From an uncultured Bacteroidota bacterium (lineage in GTDB: Bacteria; Bacteroidota; Bacteroidia; Chitinophagales; Chitinophagaceae): DNA of 64,000 nt. Both the position numbers and the translations under genes were made by a program. The notes below the pieces were generated by a model that saw only the letters and a program-made list of their open reading frames with translations, ran no database searches and was not told the DNA's origin. Below are positions 37,458-46,326 of the stretch, piece after piece (position 1 is the first letter of the stretch; every line of letters begins with the position of its first letter). The DNA lies in the NCBI GenBank assembly GCA_903882805.1, contig CAIRYK010000037.1:1-64000 (forward strand), read 5' to 3'.

Positions 37458-38219
37458 ATGGAAATATTGGATTCAATTGATCGTAACAAGCTGCCCAGGC
37501 ATATAGCCATAATAATGGATGGCAACGGACGCTGGGCGCGCGAACGTGGCGAAGACAGGGTATACGGCCACTACGAGGGTGTGATAAGTGTGCGCGAAAT
37601 AGTAAATGCCTGCGGCGAAATAGGGATAGAATACCTGACGCTTTACGCGTTTTCGGCCGAAAACTGGAACCGTCCAAAACAGGAAGTAGACGCACTCATG
37701 GAGCTACTGGTAAACACTATACGAAAGGAAATAGAAGACCTGAAAAAGAACAACGTAAAGCTGCATATCATAGGCGACTTTGAAAGCCTTCCGGCTATTT
37801 GCCAGAAAGAGCTCAACGAAGCAAAAGAAATAACAGCCCACAATACCGGACTGAACCTGATATTGGCGTTGAGCTACAGCTCGCGACAGGAAATAGTGGA
37901 AGCTACCCGAAAAATTGCTGAAAAAGTTGCGGCGGGAACAATGAAGCCGGAAGATATCGGCTTCGAAACTTTTGAACAGCATTTGTATACTTCAGCATTC
38001 CCCGACCCAGAATTGATGATAAGGACGAGCGGAGAATACAGAATAAGCAATTATTTGCTGTATCAGCTCGCCTATGCCGAACTCTACTTTACGAATGTGC
38101 ATTGGCCCGATTTTCGTAAAAACAACCTAATAGAAGCGTTGCTCAACTACCAGCAGCGTGAACGCCGTTTTGGCAAAACCAGTGAACAAATACAAACGAA
38201 CACCCCCCAACATGCATAG
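37458..38219 (+). CDS. uppS: Isoprenyl (undecaprenyl diphosphate) synthase
   Basis: 253 residues. This cis-prenyltransferase makes undecaprenyl diphosphate, the lipid carrier for peptidoglycan and surface glycans. Motifs: LPRHIAIIMDGNGRWARERG with the catalytic Asp, LTLYAFSAENWNRP, and the C-terminal PDPELMIRTSGEYRISNYL with YFTNVHWPDF. Length is normal. It is the first gene of a cluster with bamA and two ompH genes, an order common in Bacteroidota, and its last codons overlap the start of bamA by 8 bp, which suggests translational coupling. Confidence 0.97.
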   Translation: MEILDSIDRNKLPRHIAIIMDGNGRWARERGEDRVYGHYEGVISVREIVNACGEIGIEYLTLYAFSAENWNRPKQEVDALMELLVNTIRKEIEDLKKNNVKLHIIGDFESLPAICQKELNEAKEITAHNTGLNLILALSYSSRQEIVEATRKIAEKVAAGTMKPEDIGFETFEQHLYTSAFPDPELMIRTSGEYRISNYLLYQLAYAELYFTNVHWPDFRKNNLIEALLNYQQRERRFGKTSEQIQTNTPQHA

Positions 38220-40977
38220 GGATAACAGCAAAACATACACTACAAATCCGTTGGAAGCCACAAAATCTCATACTGCTATTACTGCAGATGGTAACGGCTT
38301 TGTGCGGACAAGCGCACTGAATACCAACGCCGCCCGCTATGCGCTTAAATTCGGCCTGCTGTTGTTATGTGTTTTTTGCTTCACAAAGTCTGAAGCTCAA
38401 TTGGGTGGACTAAACTCGCTGAAAGGCCAAACCGGGACAGCGGAAATAAACAAACCTAAAGAATATGAACTGGCAGGCATTACTGTATCGGGCGCTAAAT
38501 ACCTTGATCAGGATTTGCTTATTGCCGTCACCAATCTAACTGTTGGTCAGAAAATTCGTTTGCCGCACGACGAGAACATTTCGCGCGCTATAAAAGCGCT
38601 CTGGAAGCAAGAACTATTTTCAAATATCGATATATCTATTACCAAGTTTATAGAGGACAAGGTATTTCTAAATATTGCAGTTGAGGAGCGTCCACGCCTG
38701 AGCCGCTATAACTTCAGAAACATTAAACCTGCCGATGCGAAAGACATAAAAGGCAAACTATCGCTGGTGGCCAACAAAGTGGTTACAGAGGCAACCAAGA
38801 AAGAGGCAATAGTAAGGATTAAAAAATACTATACCGACAAAGGCTTTGGCCGTGTAAAGGTTACAGCAATAGAGAAAAACGACACGTCGGCAATAAATAA
38901 AGTAATTCTGACTTTTGTAATAGACAAAGGCAGCAAGACCCACATCAATCAGGTTACGATTGTGGGCGCAGACAACGCTACGCCTGCACGCCTGAAAAGA
39001 GCGCTGAAGAACACCAAGGAAATGACCCGCATCACCCTATACCCCGATGCAGAACCAAGCATATACCCGGCTCCAAAAAAATCATTCAAACAATTTGTAA
39101 AAGAATTTGGCTTCCTTTCTCCATCTAAAACACTGGAAGAACTGGATCCTTATTTCCGTTTCAAATTGTTTGCCTCTTCTAAATTCAATCAAAAGAAATT
39201 TGAAGAAGATAAACAATCGCTGCTGAACTACTACAACACCCTAGGTTTCCGCGATGCTTCAGTAGCGGCCGATACAGTATATCCGGTCAAGAACGGCAAT
39301 ATCAACGTAGATATCAAAATAAGAGAAGGACGAAAATACTACTTCGGAGATATTACCTGGAAGGGTAACACTAAATACTCTGACGAATTTTTGAGTCGTA
39401 CGTTGGGCATTAAGAAAGGCGACGTGTACAACCTGCAGTTGCTGGAAACACGTATGGGTCGTCAGTTGAGCCCGGATGGCGGAGAAGATGTATATAGCCT
39501 TTATATGGACGACGGCTATTTGTTCTTCAACATGGAGCCAATAGAGACTTCCATCATAGGCGACACTATCAACTTTGAGATGCGCATGACCGAGGGTACT
39601 CAGGCTACCATTCGCGATATCAATATCGGCGGCAACGACCGTACTAACGAACACGTTGTTCGCCGTGAGTTGCGTACATTGCCTGGCAACAAATTCAGCC
39701 ATACCGACCTTATCCGTTCACAGCGCGAGATAGCTAACCTGGGTTTCTTCGATCAGGAAAAAATTGGTATTCAGCCCAAACCGCACCCTGAAGACGGCAC
39801 CGTGGATATAGACTATACTGTGGTTGAAAAATCGAGCGATCAGCTGCAATTGTCTGCTGGCTTTGGCGGCGGCGTAAACTTCTATGGCAACGTTGGCATT
39901 ACCTTCAACAACTTCTCTGCCCGCAACATATTCCGTCCTAAATTCTGGGATCCACTACCTGTAGGCGATGGCCAGAAGTTTGCAGTAAGCTACGCATCAA
40001 ACGGCGCTTACTACAACTCACTCAATACTTCGTTTACCGAACCATGGCTGGGCGGTCGTAAACCAAACGCTTTTACAGCTAACCTTATTTACAGTAAGTA
40101 CTCCTCATCACCCATCGGCGCCGACCCTAATCTGGCTTATCTGCGCATGGTAGGCGGCGGTATATCTATGGGCAAACGCCTCAACTGGCCCGATAACTTC
40201 TTCGTGTTCAACTATGGTATTTATTACAATAACTACCACTTGAAAGACTATGCGCTGGTTCCTAACTTTACAAACGGCTACAGCAATGACCTGCACTTTA
40301 AGTTTGTGCTGTCGCGCAACTCGCTCGACGGACCATTGTATCCACGCGGCGGCGCTAACATAGCGCTTACGTTCCAGGCTACTCCCCCATTTAGTTCTTT
40401 CTCGGGTCGCGACTATACCAACGAGACACCCGATCAGAAGTACAAATGGATTGAGTACTATAAATTCAAATTTGTAGCCGACTGGTACCAGAAAATATAT
40501 GGTAATCTGGTACTGAGGGTAGCGAGCAAATCGGGTTATCTTGGTTACTACAACAAAGGCATAGGCTTCTCACCATTTGAACGCTTCCAGTTGGGCGGCG
40601 ATGGTCTCTCGGGATATTCTTACTTTGTAGGTAAAGATATCGTGAGTCAACGCGGATATGAGGTATATGCTAGCGGAGCTACGATATTCAATAAAACAAT
40701 TGTCGAGTTGCGCTACCCATTCTCGCTTAGCCCTACCGCTACTATCTACGGACTGGCATTTGCTGATGCGGCCAATGCATGGGATAACTTCTCGCAATAC
40801 AATCCGCTGAAACTGAACAGAGACGTAGGTGTGGGAATTAGGATTTTCTTACCAATGTTTGGCCTGCTTGGTCTCGACTATGGCATAGGAATTGATAGAT
40901 ATAATCCGGCAACAGGTAGCACCAGTTTTAAAGACCTATCTAAATTCACCTTTATGCTGGGCTTCGAACCAGAATAG
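38212..40977 (+). CDS. bamA: Outer-membrane protein assembly factor BamA
   Basis: About 921 residues. It has five POTRA-like domains (for example YELAGITVSGAKYLDQDLL and INQVTIVGADNATPARLKR) and a C-terminal 16-strand Omp85 barrel starting near LQLSAGFGGGVNFYGNVG. The barrel loop-6 region reads GGDGLSGYSYFVG in place of VRGF, as in other Bacteroidota. BamA inserts beta-barrels into the outer membrane. I chose ATG 38212. The track start is a GTG further inside uppS. Even so, about 43 residues precede the hydrophobic signal core FGLLLLCVFCFTKSEAQ, which is unusual. A GTG (Val49 of the track ORF) would give a normal signal peptide. Confidence 0.93.
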   Translation: MHRDNSKTYTTNPLEATKSHTAITADGNGFVRTSALNTNAARYALKFGLLLLCVFCFTKSEAQLGGLNSLKGQTGTAEINKPKEYELAGITVSGAKYLDQDLLIAVTNLTVGQKIRLPHDENISRAIKALWKQELFSNIDISITKFIEDKVFLNIAVEERPRLSRYNFRNIKPADAKDIKGKLSLVANKVVTEATKKEAIVRIKKYYTDKGFGRVKVTAIEKNDTSAINKVILTFVIDKGSKTHINQVTIVGADNATPARLKRALKNTKEMTRITLYPDAEPSIYPAPKKSFKQFVKEFGFLSPSKTLEELDPYFRFKLFASSKFNQKKFEEDKQSLLNYYNTLGFRDASVAADTVYPVKNGNINVDIKIREGRKYYFGDITWKGNTKYSDEFLSRTLGIKKGDVYNLQLLETRMGRQLSPDGGEDVYSLYMDDGYLFFNMEPIETSIIGDTINFEMRMTEGTQATIRDINIGGNDRTNEHVVRRELRTLPGNKFSHTDLIRSQREIANLGFFDQEKIGIQPKPHPEDGTVDIDYTVVEKSSDQLQLSAGFGGGVNFYGNVGITFNNFSARNIFRPKFWDPLPVGDGQKFAVSYASNGAYYNSLNTSFTEPWLGGRKPNAFTANLIYSKYSSSPIGADPNLAYLRMVGGGISMGKRLNWPDNFFVFNYGIYYNNYHLKDYALVPNFTNGYSNDLHFKFVLSRNSLDGPLYPRGGANIALTFQATPPFSSFSGRDYTNETPDQKYKWIEYYKFKFVADWYQKIYGNLVLRVASKSGYLGYYNKGIGFSPFERFQLGGDGLSGYSYFVGKDIVSQRGYEVYASGATIFNKTIVELRYPFSLSPTATIYGLAFADAANAWDNFSQYNPLKLNRDVGVGIRIFLPMFGLLGLDYGIGIDRYNPATGSTSFKDLSKFTFMLGFEPE

Positions 40978-41125
40978 CAGAACAAATTGCTCCGGTTGCC
41001 CAATGTATATTACCCATATTTTAAACGTCATTATCTGATTTTAACCATTAATTCAGGTCAGTTTTAAGCAAACACATTTAGCTGACTAACGACCTAAAGA
41101 AATCGAAAACATTAAAATATAGTTT

Positions 41126-41644
41126 ATGAAGAAGGTATTTTTAGGCAGTCTGTTTTTACTATGTATGGGCGGCACAGCTATGGCCCAGCAACACTATTGC
41201 GTTATAGACTCTAAATACATACTGGAAAAAATGAGCGATTACAAAGACGCTCAGGGCAAACTGGATAATCTGTCGAAAGCATGGCAGGAGGAGATAGACA
41301 CTAAGATGGCTGAAGTAGACAAAATGTACAAAAGCTATCAGGCCGAAAAACCTATGCTGTCAGACGACATGCGCAACAAACGCCAGGATGAGATAATTAG
41401 CAAAGAGAAAGCCGCAAAGGACCTGCAAAAACAACGTTTTGGTTATGAAGGCGATCTTTTCAAGAAACGCCAGGAGTTTGTAAAACCCATTCAGGATAGG
41501 GTTTTCAACGCAGTGCAGAAGCTGTGCACATCTAAAGGTTTCGACATGGCGCTCGACAAAGCAGGAGGGGTAACCCTATTTTATGCCGACCCAAAACTCG
41601 ACAAAAGCGAGGATGTTTTAAAAATACTTGGAATAAACAAATAA
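41126..41644 (+). CDS. OmpH/Skp-family periplasmic chaperone (first copy)
   Basis: 172 residues with signal peptide (VFLGSLFLLCMGGTAMAQ). The mature protein begins with a short beta strand (YCVIDSKYILEKM) and then long charged helices, the Skp tentacle pattern (ELQKQRFGYEGDLFKKRQEF-like). The Skp family holds unfolded outer-membrane proteins for delivery to BamA, which is encoded upstream after a 148-bp gap. The second copy follows 81 bp later. The cluster context makes the role in outer-membrane assembly likely. Confidence 0.9.
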   Translation: MKKVFLGSLFLLCMGGTAMAQQHYCVIDSKYILEKMSDYKDAQGKLDNLSKAWQEEIDTKMAEVDKMYKSYQAEKPMLSDDMRNKRQDEIISKEKAAKDLQKQRFGYEGDLFKKRQEFVKPIQDRVFNAVQKLCTSKGFDMALDKAGGVTLFYADPKLDKSEDVLKILGINK

Positions 41645-41725
41645 TGGCATTTACTTTGCACACCCGTTAAATAAAAATAAACAACAATACTCAAAGACAA
41701 AACAAACAAAAGTCAAAAAACCATA

Positions 41726-42241
41726 ATGAAAAAGTTAGTAATGTTTCTTGCCTGCGGACTCTTGATAGGCAATGTAGTTTTGGCTCAAACCGCCAACCTG
41801 AAAATAGGTTATATCAATTCTGTTGTTTTGCTGTCGGCAATGCCTGAAAAAGCTAAAGCTGATTCCGATTTGGCTAAATATGCAAAATCGTTTCAAGACC
41901 AGATAGATATAATGATGAAAGATTACCAAACTAAAGGTCAGCAATATCAAGCTTCTGAAAAAACAATGTCGGAAGCTATGAAGGAAGTAAAAATGAAAGA
42001 AATACAGGATTTGCAGAACCGCATAGAAAGCATACAGCAGAGCGCTCAGGAAAAACTGCAAACCAAAAAGCAGGATGTATACACTCCTATACTTGAAAAA
42101 GCAGACAAAGCAATTAAAGAAGTAGCTAAAGAGAAAAACTACGATTTCATATTTGATCAGTCTGCAAGCGGCGCAATGGTGTTTGGTAAAGACACCTACG
42201 ACGTTACCCCACTCATAAAAGCGAAATTAGGTATCAAATAA
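41726..42241 (+). CDS. OmpH/Skp-family periplasmic chaperone (second copy)
   Basis: 171 residues with signal peptide (VMFLACGLLIGNVVLAQ). The mature N-terminus LKIGYINSVVLLSAMPE is closer to the standard OmpH start than the first copy. Long amphipathic helices rich in Lys, Glu and Gln follow (about residues 45-125), then the closing strand DFIFDQSASGAMVF. The two copies are clearly homologous but divergent, and may form mixed or separate trimers. A long hairpin ends the operon. Confidence 0.92.
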   Translation: MKKLVMFLACGLLIGNVVLAQTANLKIGYINSVVLLSAMPEKAKADSDLAKYAKSFQDQIDIMMKDYQTKGQQYQASEKTMSEAMKEVKMKEIQDLQNRIESIQQSAQEKLQTKKQDVYTPILEKADKAIKEVAKEKNYDFIFDQSASGAMVFGKDTYDVTPLIKAKLGIK

Positions 42242-42281
42242 TTATTGGGTGATGCTCGCGTAAAAAACGCAAAAAAATTAC

Positions 42282-42340
42282 AAAACACTAATCCCTACAA
42301 TATACGCCTACGGGCAGTATGTTGTAGGGATTGGTGTTTT
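42282..42340 (+). terminator. Long hairpin at the end of the uppS-bamA-ompH cluster
   Basis: A 24-bp stem (42282-42305 with 42317-42340, two G-T pairs) and an 11-base loop. The only T-run is the TTTT at the stem end. It lies 41 bp after the ompH stop codon. It is longer than the other terminators in the window. Confidence 0.7.
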
Positions 42341-42434
42341 AGAGGGGATTAAACGGAGTTTGTGGATTCTTCCAATTTTGCAGTAAACCGCCGTAATGGC
42401 ACAGTTTTTGCAAAAAACTGGAAAACTCTTTCTA

Positions 42435-43841
42435 ATGACCATTTCTATGCGCCCTACAGCTCCGTTCCAAAGGCTACTTACATTTGCCTATACCATCCTT
42501 TTACTACCCATTGCAGGCCATGCTGCAACTACAATTCGCTGGCAAAAAAAGTCGCCAATCACTACCGTGGCAGGCGCGTCCTGTATCGCAACATCGCCGG
42601 GCGGCGACACCCTAATAATTGGCGCCTATAATAAGGGCGTATTCGTTACTACCGATGGCGGAGATACCTGGCGCAATACACTATCATTCGCAGTCGATAG
42701 TCCGGTTTATTGCATTTCTGCTTTTAATGACGGGCTAACCGTTGCCGGCGGTGAGGGTGTAATATACTGTAGCAACGACTACGGCATATCTTGGCGTAGC
42801 GTAAATGCTCCCTGCCGCTACCCGATAAGAAGCGTCATTAAATCCGGCAACCTATTTTTCGCCGGTTCGGGCGATTATAGCTTTGGCGTTGAGTATGGCG
42901 ATGGCGTTTTAATATCAGACGACTATGGCAACAACTGGCGTAGTGCAAACGTCGGGTTACCCGCTACTCAATCTGTTTGGGCGCTGGCAGCCGACAGAAC
43001 GGGACGTATATATGCAGCCTGCAGCGACATCAATGGCGCCGGGCATGGCGGGCTATATTATTCTGATAACAATGGCGCATTTTGGAACCACATGGATTTG
43101 ACAATAGACGGGCGTGGGATAATTTATGACGAAGTGCAACTAACGGAAATAACCAATCTTGTTATTTCACCCGACGACTCCATAATATGCTCTGGCAACG
43201 GCATTAGCGGCAGTGTTGCTGTAACTGGTATGTTCCGTAATACTTTTAGCGAAGCCATCGCAGGACAAAAATGGCTCAATGCCGGTTTCTGGCGTTCGGT
43301 TAGCTTTTGGCTACGCTCTCCCGCTATGTCATTATCATTTCTAAACAGCTCAGAGGTTTTGGGTAGCTACACTGGCGGGCTCGTTACCGGCGGGCCGTAT
43401 TATAGCGCAGATAAAGGCAATACATGGCAGCACATAATAGACGGCATAGACCCGGTGGGAGGCGGCTACAATGCCAATGCTTTTTGCGGTGTAAACGGTA
43501 AACGCCTATACATGATTCAGCATGGCGATAACGACCTTTACTATTCCGATAGTATTACCTATAAACTTGAGACTCCCCTACCCGATAAACATTCTATCGC
43601 AGCTCACCTCTACCCAAACCCATCTAAAAAGAGGTTCACTATATGTGCAGATGGTATTGACAAATTACTGAACGAAATAACTATTACGGATATTTACGGG
43701 CGCAAACAAGCCAGTTGGAACGTTACCCATGGCAATGGCAGTATGGTGATAACACACCAACTACCTGCCGGGCATTATGTCATTAATTATTTTTCGGGCA
43801 ATTCGGCTATGCATAATATAGGCTTCATTGTAGAACCGTAG
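42435..43841 (+). CDS. T9SS-secreted BNR-repeat protein
   Basis: About 468 residues. A signal peptide (LLTFAYTILLLPIAGHA) is followed by sialidase-like beta-propeller repeats with Asp-box-like turns: TTDGGDTWRNTL, SNDYGISWRSV, SDDYGNNWRSAN, SDNNGAFWNHM and SADKGNTWQHI. A C-terminal type A T9SS sorting domain starts at LYPNPSKKRFTI and ends GHYVINYFSGNSAM. The repeats form a propeller-like fold used in many surface proteins, and do not prove sialidase activity. The start is uncertain: ATG 42435 or 42447 both give a reasonable signal peptide, and 42396 gives an over-long one. Confidence 0.82.
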   Translation: MTISMRPTAPFQRLLTFAYTILLLPIAGHAATTIRWQKKSPITTVAGASCIATSPGGDTLIIGAYNKGVFVTTDGGDTWRNTLSFAVDSPVYCISAFNDGLTVAGGEGVIYCSNDYGISWRSVNAPCRYPIRSVIKSGNLFFAGSGDYSFGVEYGDGVLISDDYGNNWRSANVGLPATQSVWALAADRTGRIYAACSDINGAGHGGLYYSDNNGAFWNHMDLTIDGRGIIYDEVQLTEITNLVISPDDSIICSGNGISGSVAVTGMFRNTFSEAIAGQKWLNAGFWRSVSFWLRSPAMSLSFLNSSEVLGSYTGGLVTGGPYYSADKGNTWQHIIDGIDPVGGGYNANAFCGVNGKRLYMIQHGDNDLYYSDSITYKLETPLPDKHSIAAHLYPNPSKKRFTICADGIDKLLNEITITDIYGRKQASWNVTHGNGSMVITHQLPAGHYVINYFSGNSAMHNIGFIVEP

Positions 43842-43849
43842 CTCACCTA

Positions 43850-44890
43850 TCAGGCAAAGATCCTCACCACAAAAAAGGTAAGCGCGAGTGTGGCTGCTGC
43901 AAGGGCAGCAGTTGTTACCAGTTGCTTGGATGTGCTTGCGCGCTTACTAATACCGGGATAATAGATATAGCCTATTATCATGCCGCTCAGCAATCCGCCT
44001 ATGTGGGCAGCGTTGTCGGTATTGCCCTGTAAGCCATAAAGCAGATTCAGTACCACGAAAAACAGAATACTGCGTAGCATAGTTTTGCGCAGCGTTTTCT
44101 GTATATGGTTGGTGGTTAGCATTGACAGGAACACGCCATACATACCAAATATAGCCCCGGAAGCGCCTACGCCTACACTGAATCCGTGCATGGTGATGCT
44201 CAGCAAACCCGCACAAATACCGGTGAGGATGTATGCCGATGCGAACCTTAGTTTACCCATCAGCGGCTCCAGATACATACCAATATATAACAGTGCAAAA
44301 GTATTCATGAGCAGGTGCATGGCCCCGCCGTGCAAAAACATATAGGTGAGCAGCCTCCACCATTCGCCATCGGCAACTGCTGGCCTGAAATTACCTCCCC
44401 ACACAAACAATTGCTGCGCAGTGGGGTGCAACGGCGAAATACCCGCTACCACCATTGCCACGAATACCAGTGCATTGGCATATACAAGGTAGGGAGTTAC
44501 CTGATAACTTTTAGATGGCACTAATGCGCCATACGGTTCGCGATGCATGGGGTGTAAATTGCGATCGGCCTTTTCCTGTTCGGCTACAAGAGCAGCTACC
44601 ACTGCAGCAAACTGCGCTACATTTTTTTGATTCTGAGCGTCGTCCCAGTAGTATTCATTTACCGGACGGCTACTCATGGTGGCGTTTCCACGGGCTACAT
44701 TTATAGTAACTATTTCGCCTTGGTAAAAACCAGCAGCTGCCGTTTGGCAAATAAGGCTGTTATCGTTAGCTACTACTACCACCCACCCCAGCCGCGCAAC
44801 TGCTTTATGGGCTATTGCCAACGATTGGTTCAGATCTTTCTGGTGCAAGGGTACATTTTCTACATACTCGCCGGGACTCAAAACTTCCAT
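43850..44890 (-). CDS. Rhomboid-family intramembrane serine protease
   Basis: 346 residues. The N-terminal 110 residues form a soluble domain (GEYVENVPLHQKDLNQSL ... EYYWDDAQNQ) of a type I do not recognise. The membrane part then follows with at least six segments. Rhomboid signatures are WWRLLTYMFLHGGAMHLLMN, the catalytic Ser244 in GVGASGAIFGMYG and His296 in AHIGGLLSG. Rhomboids cleave transmembrane helices of other proteins. The gene is convergent with the T9SS BNR gene, with only 8 bp between stops. No terminator is seen. Confidence 0.9.
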   Translation of the reverse strand: MEVLSPGEYVENVPLHQKDLNQSLAIAHKAVARLGWVVVVANDNSLICQTAAAGFYQGEIVTINVARGNATMSSRPVNEYYWDDAQNQKNVAQFAAVVAALVAEQEKADRNLHPMHREPYGALVPSKSYQVTPYLVYANALVFVAMVVAGISPLHPTAQQLFVWGGNFRPAVADGEWWRLLTYMFLHGGAMHLLMNTFALLYIGMYLEPLMGKLRFASAYILTGICAGLLSITMHGFSVGVGASGAIFGMYGVFLSMLTTNHIQKTLRKTMLRSILFFVVLNLLYGLQGNTDNAAHIGGLLSGMIIGYIYYPGISKRASTSKQLVTTAALAAATLALTFFVVRIFA

Positions 44891-45204
44891 GTACGCATTT
44901 TTGTTTTATAAAGGTAACAGTGTTGCGGACAGAAATAATATTAGAATATCTGAATCGCAAATCATAAAAGATGATAATTGAACATAACAATATTGAAGCC
45001 GACTGTTAAAAACAGCCGTTTTGTCGTAAATGCAAATAAATAAACGCCGTTTTGGCGCAAACTACTTATCGCTGCAACTAAGCAGTAAACCACTGAAGGT
45101 ATACCCAATAGTCAAGGCGCCGTAATGCCACTGATAGAAGATTGACGCACATACATACAAACAACCAAAAAAATGCGGAAATTTATACCCCAATACATAA
45201 CCCA
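44891..45204. other. Intergenic stretch of about 310 bp
   Basis: Lies upstream of both the rhomboid gene (minus) and the SnoaL-like gene (plus), so it should hold both promoters. It contains a short duplicated phrase, GCCGTTTTG (about 45014 and 45050), but nothing else I can name. Confidence 0.45.
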
Positions 45205-45567
45205 ATGTCGGCAAACAACAATATACAAATAGCCAAACAGTGGTTTGCAGCTTTCAACGAACACAATCTTGAAAATCTGCTATCGCTATACCACAATAAT
45301 GCAGCTCATTATAGCCCAAAACTAAAGATACGCCAACCTGAAACAGAAGGACTTGTACGCGGCAAGGCCGCGCTCCGCGCATGGTGGCAAGATGCTTTCG
45401 ATAGGTTGCCAACGCTACACTATCGCTACACCACACTCACCGCCAACGACGATCGCGTATTTATGGAATACATACGCACCGTAACCGACGAACCCGAAAT
45501 GCTTGTAGCCGAGGTATTGGAAATATCGGACGGGCAAATTGTGGCATCGAGGGTGTATCATGGATAG
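45205..45567 (+). CDS. SnoaL-like / NTF2-fold protein
   Basis: About 120 residues. The pattern IQIAKQWFAAFNEHNLENLLSLY followed by NAAHYSPKL, GKAALRAWWQDAF and RTVTDEPEMLVAEVLEI fits the SnoaL-like NTF2 superfamily (cone-shaped alpha+beta barrel). The fold is used by small hydrolases, isomerases and binding proteins. The role here is unknown. I chose the inner ATG 45205, since the track start adds 21 Asn/His-rich residues with no fold match. The HEAT-like gene follows 34 bp later and could be in the same transcript. Confidence 0.75.
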   Translation: MSANNNIQIAKQWFAAFNEHNLENLLSLYHNNAAHYSPKLKIRQPETEGLVRGKAALRAWWQDAFDRLPTLHYRYTTLTANDDRVFMEYIRTVTDEPEMLVAEVLEISDGQIVASRVYHG

Positions 45568-45601
45568 ACGCACCGCATTCTTTTGTTATTAATTCCACTT
45601 T

Positions 45602-46159
45602 ATGCTGCACCTTGAAAAATTGGAGTCGAAAGACCCCAAAATCAAATACGGATATGCAAAAGAACTGACGCAACTCGCTTCAACAGCGCCTCAATTGCTA
45701 CTACCCTACTATGCTGAATGGCTAAAGCTATTGCACCATCCTAATAATATCATAAAATGGACGGCCATCGATATTATTGGGCGCCTGTCGGCCGCTGATA
45801 GCGATGGCAGCACAATAACAGCGCTCCCCAACATCATTGCGCTGCTGCATAGCGGCAAGCTAATAACGAGCGGCCACGCTATTGCTGCTTTATGCATGAT
45901 AGCAAAAAATATACCCTCTATGAAGGATGCCATATTAATCGAACTCTTCAAGGTTGCTGAAGATGTATTTGAAACTACGGAGTGCCGAAACATAGCTATC
46001 GGTCATGTATTAAAAGGCCTTATAGATTTTACGCCCGACATAAAACACAATACTGCTGCGAAATTATTGATTGATAAAGCCATGGCCAATTCGAGAAATG
46101 CAACGCGCATCAAGGCTGCTAAACTGAGCAAAAAGTTGGCGTACGAACTACATACCTAA
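45602..46159 (+). CDS. HEAT-like repeat protein
   Basis: 185 residues, almost entirely helical. Segments such as YAKELTQLASTAPQLLLPYYAEWL, NIIKWTAIDIIGRLSA and NATRIKAAKLSKKLAYEL follow the HEAT-repeat pattern of paired helices. Such proteins are scaffolds for protein binding. No signal peptide or membrane segment is seen, so it is cytoplasmic. Its neighbour upstream is a SnoaL-like gene. The target is unknown. Confidence 0.65.
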   Translation: MLHLEKLESKDPKIKYGYAKELTQLASTAPQLLLPYYAEWLKLLHHPNNIIKWTAIDIIGRLSAADSDGSTITALPNIIALLHSGKLITSGHAIAALCMIAKNIPSMKDAILIELFKVAEDVFETTECRNIAIGHVLKGLIDFTPDIKHNTAAKLLIDKAMANSRNATRIKAAKLSKKLAYELHT

Positions 46160-46326
46160 AATCTACACCCCTCAAAAACCAGTCTTCCGCTTGGTATAAT
46201 AATTTTTATTAGTTTTGAAAATTCCAAAAAACACCGATTAATCAAAAAAATTTGGCTTCGTTGAAAGGAAAGATAGCTTAATCAGCTATAACCGCCAGAA
46301 TACTTATAAAGCAATCGCCGAAAACA

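Noticed and set aside
37245-37506. Two small ORFs upstream of uppS
   Set aside because: They overlap the uppS promoter on opposite strands and have no plausible start or motif.
42396-43841. Sialidase
   Set aside because: The Asp-box-like repeats are general propeller turns. No FRIP motif or catalytic Tyr/Arg set of sialidases was seen.
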